From: a bacterium
GTDB taxonomy: Bacteria; Zhuqueibacterota; Zhuqueibacteria; Thermofontimicrobiales; Thermofontimicrobiaceae
Assembly: GCA_011046315.1 (NCBI GenBank)
Contig: DSAU01000197.1
Location: forward strand, 1 to 15,463
Length of the DNA: 15,463 nucleotides
Reading direction: 5' to 3'
Below the pieces are notes generated by a model. It saw only the letters and a list, made by a program, of their open reading frames with translations. It was not told the origin of the DNA and searched no databases. Shown one piece after another: positions 14,276 to 15,463 of this stretch; the stretch's first letter is position 1, and every line of letters starts with the position of its first letter. Made by a program: the position numbers and the translations under genes.

Positions 14276-14803
14276 TTATGCTGCTTCGATTTTTTTCATC
14301 ACTTCGGGTGGCAACTCTTTGGTCAGCGATGGGAAAGATTCGATAATTCGGATTATATCCGCTAGATCTTTTTGGCGTTTACTTTTTCTTCTTTGTTGAT
14401 CTAAATATGCCCAAATTTTTCCTTTCAAAACATCTTCGATGTGTGCTACTTTCATTTCGTATCCCAGTATTGAGCAAACAGTTGCTCTGCCAATAAAATC
14501 CTGGTAACGTGAGTCAGTTTGTATTTGAATACGAAGATCTGAATCTTTATTGTTTAAATTAATGCTATGTTCAAAACGTTCAATTTTAAAATAATCACTT
14601 GCTGAATCACAGAGCTTATCAATGTTGTCGGCTGTAATGACAATGTCCAGATCGAGACTAACTACTGGTTCAGTGTAAGCATTCACTGCCAAACCACCAA
14701 TAACACAGTAGTCAATTTTCAACTTTGACAACAAATCCAGTAAAAGCTGAAGTACATCGATTTTGCCATTACAGACTGATTTGAAAAATTCTTTTTTTGT
14801 CAT
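14276..14803 (-). CDS. Orphan nucleotidyltransferase-fold protein (AbiEii/MNT-like)
   Basis: 175 aa. The N-terminal half carries the Pol-beta-type nucleotidyltransferase signature: YCVIGGLAVNAY (32-43, the GG motif) followed by SLDLDIVI (49-56) with the metal-binding pair Asp51 and Asp53. The C-terminal region is helical, with KGKIWAYLD and KRQKDLADIIRI (about 127-153), as in AbiEii-like and related small nucleotidyltransferase families that keep a Lys/Asp-Leu motif there. Such proteins can be toxins that modify tRNA, antibiotic-modifying enzymes or house enzymes. No antitoxin-sized partner lies next to it, so a toxin-antitoxin role is not supported by context. ATG start without an SD-like sequence. 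Confidence 0.72.
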   Translation of the reverse strand: MTKKEFFKSVCNGKIDVLQLLLDLLSKLKIDYCVIGGLAVNAYTEPVVSLDLDIVITADNIDKLCDSASDYFKIERFEHSINLNNKDSDLRIQIQTDSRYQDFIGRATVCSILGYEMKVAHIEDVLKGKIWAYLDQQRRKSKRQKDLADIIRIIESFPSLTKELPPEVMKKIEAA

Positions 14804-14868
14804 TTTATGTTCTGTTCATTATTTCAATTTTCTGAATTGAAAAATAAAAGATTGCCAAAATTTTAGTC

Positions 14869-15360
14869 TTACTGCGCTAATTTTTGGCGAGTATATTCCA
14901 GCAATCCCCCGGCATCCCGTATCGCTAATATTTCCGGCGGTAGTGTCGGAAAATGGAAGATGCTATCATCAATTTTAATTTCACCTTTTTCAATGTCTAA
15001 ATCCACGCTGGCGCCCTCGGTGTATGCATCGACCGCTTCGGGACACTCAATCAAAAGTAAGCCCTGATTAATGGCTGCACGGTAAAATATCCGCGCGAAA
15101 CTTTTCGCCACAATCGCTTTGATACCCACGGCGCGCAATCCCAATGCCGGCTGCTCGCGAGAGCTACCGCAGCCAAAATTCGTTCCGGCGAAGATGATGT
15201 CGCCGGGTTTCACATTTTTAGCAAAGTTCGGATCGAGGTCTTCCAACAGATGCGGTTTGATTTCTTCTGCGGTGCTGCAGGTGTAAGTGTATTTGCCGGG
15301 AAATAACATGTCAGTATTGATGTCATTGCCGTATTTCCAGATTGTAGATGAATTTTGCAT
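14869..15360 (-). CDS. leuD: 3-isopropylmalate / homoaconitate dehydratase small subunit
   Basis: 163 aa, the size of the short thermophile/archaeal-type LeuD/HacB subunit rather than the roughly 200-aa E. coli type. It forms the swivelling domain of the aconitase-like enzyme and works with the Fe-S large subunit LeuC. Motifs: NDINTDMLFPGKY (12-24), the substrate-loop region, the conserved GTNFGCGSSREQ (59-70) whose Ser-Arg binds substrate, and FYRAAINQG (92-100). LeuD (leucine synthesis) and HacB (lysine synthesis by the aminoadipate route) differ mainly in the loop after PGKY (here TYT), so the leuD symbol is the likelier but not certain choice. AGGAGA lies just upstream of the ATG. LeuC is not in the window; no leu gene follows downstream, where an unrelated nucleotidyltransferase-like gene sits. 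Confidence 0.88.
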   Translation of the reverse strand: MQNSSTIWKYGNDINTDMLFPGKYTYTCSTAEEIKPHLLEDLDPNFAKNVKPGDIIFAGTNFGCGSSREQPALGLRAVGIKAIVAKSFARIFYRAAINQGLLLIECPEAVDAYTEGASVDLDIEKGEIKIDDSIFHFPTLPPEILAIRDAGGLLEYTRQKLAQ

Positions 15361-15413
15361 AAACTCTCCTAATTTTCAACGTAACAAAAATTATCTCAAA
15401 ATTGAAAAAGCTC

Positions 15414-15442
15414 TTGACTTTTTGATAATTAATGTTTAATTT
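15414..15442 (+). promoter_or_regulatory. Possible promoter for a plus-strand gene beyond the window
   Basis: TTGACT (15414-15419), 17 nt, then TAATTT (15437-15442) in an AT-rich stretch. The -35 is good and the -10 is weak. It points out of the window, divergent from leuD. Confidence 0.3.
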
Positions 15443-15463
15443 AACATTACTATTTTAAACACA

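Overview
The window looks like chromosomal DNA from an uncultured or poorly studied bacterium of the FCB group, most like Calditrichota, KSB1, Ignavibacteria or Marinimicrobia. The main clue is the C-terminal tail of the large alpha-amylase: an 'NYPNPFNPTT' motif followed by a FlgD-like Ig fold ending in 'SGLYFYKLQA...KMLLLR', which is typical of secreted proteins in those lineages. Base composition is moderate to AT-rich, Shine-Dalgarno sites are uneven in strength and intergenic regions are AT-rich. The assignment is an inference from motifs, not from a database search.

Layout, left to right. 1-196: AT-rich leader with small palindromes. 197-1009 (+): arginyl-tRNA-protein-transferase-like GNAT protein. 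1061-4636 (-): two adjacent ABC half-transporters forming a heterodimeric exporter, one with a canonical and one with a degenerate ATPase site, with a recognisable promoter upstream. 4851-5810 (+): TPR protein that looks 5'-truncated. 5811-6437: the largest gene-poor stretch, holding an 11-bp hairpin, a short zinc-ribbon-like ORF remnant, a cluster of inverted GTTAT/ATAAC motifs with a perfect 13-bp inverted repeat, and a strong rho-independent terminator. 6438-10986 (-): probable operon of a class II glutamine amidotransferase followed by two secreted M14 zinc-carboxypeptidase paralogues. 10987-11123: REP-like double hairpin. 11124-14180 (-): secreted multidomain GH13 alpha-amylase. 14276-14803 (-): orphan nucleotidyltransferase-fold protein. 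14869-15360 (-): LeuD-type isopropylmalate/homoaconitate dehydratase small subunit.

The most striking observation is the M14 pair. The downstream copy (603 aa) keeps the carboxypeptidase zinc ligands and catalytic glutamate. The upstream copy (637 aa) has the HxxE ligand motif written the other way round (ExxH), Ser in place of the third ligand His, and Asn in place of the catalytic Glu, yet keeps the overall fold, the substrate-binding Asn-Arg and the matching Asp-rich calcium-type insert loops. An active enzyme and a conserved pseudo-enzyme therefore appear to be made together and exported. No phage, CRISPR array or complete transposon is present.
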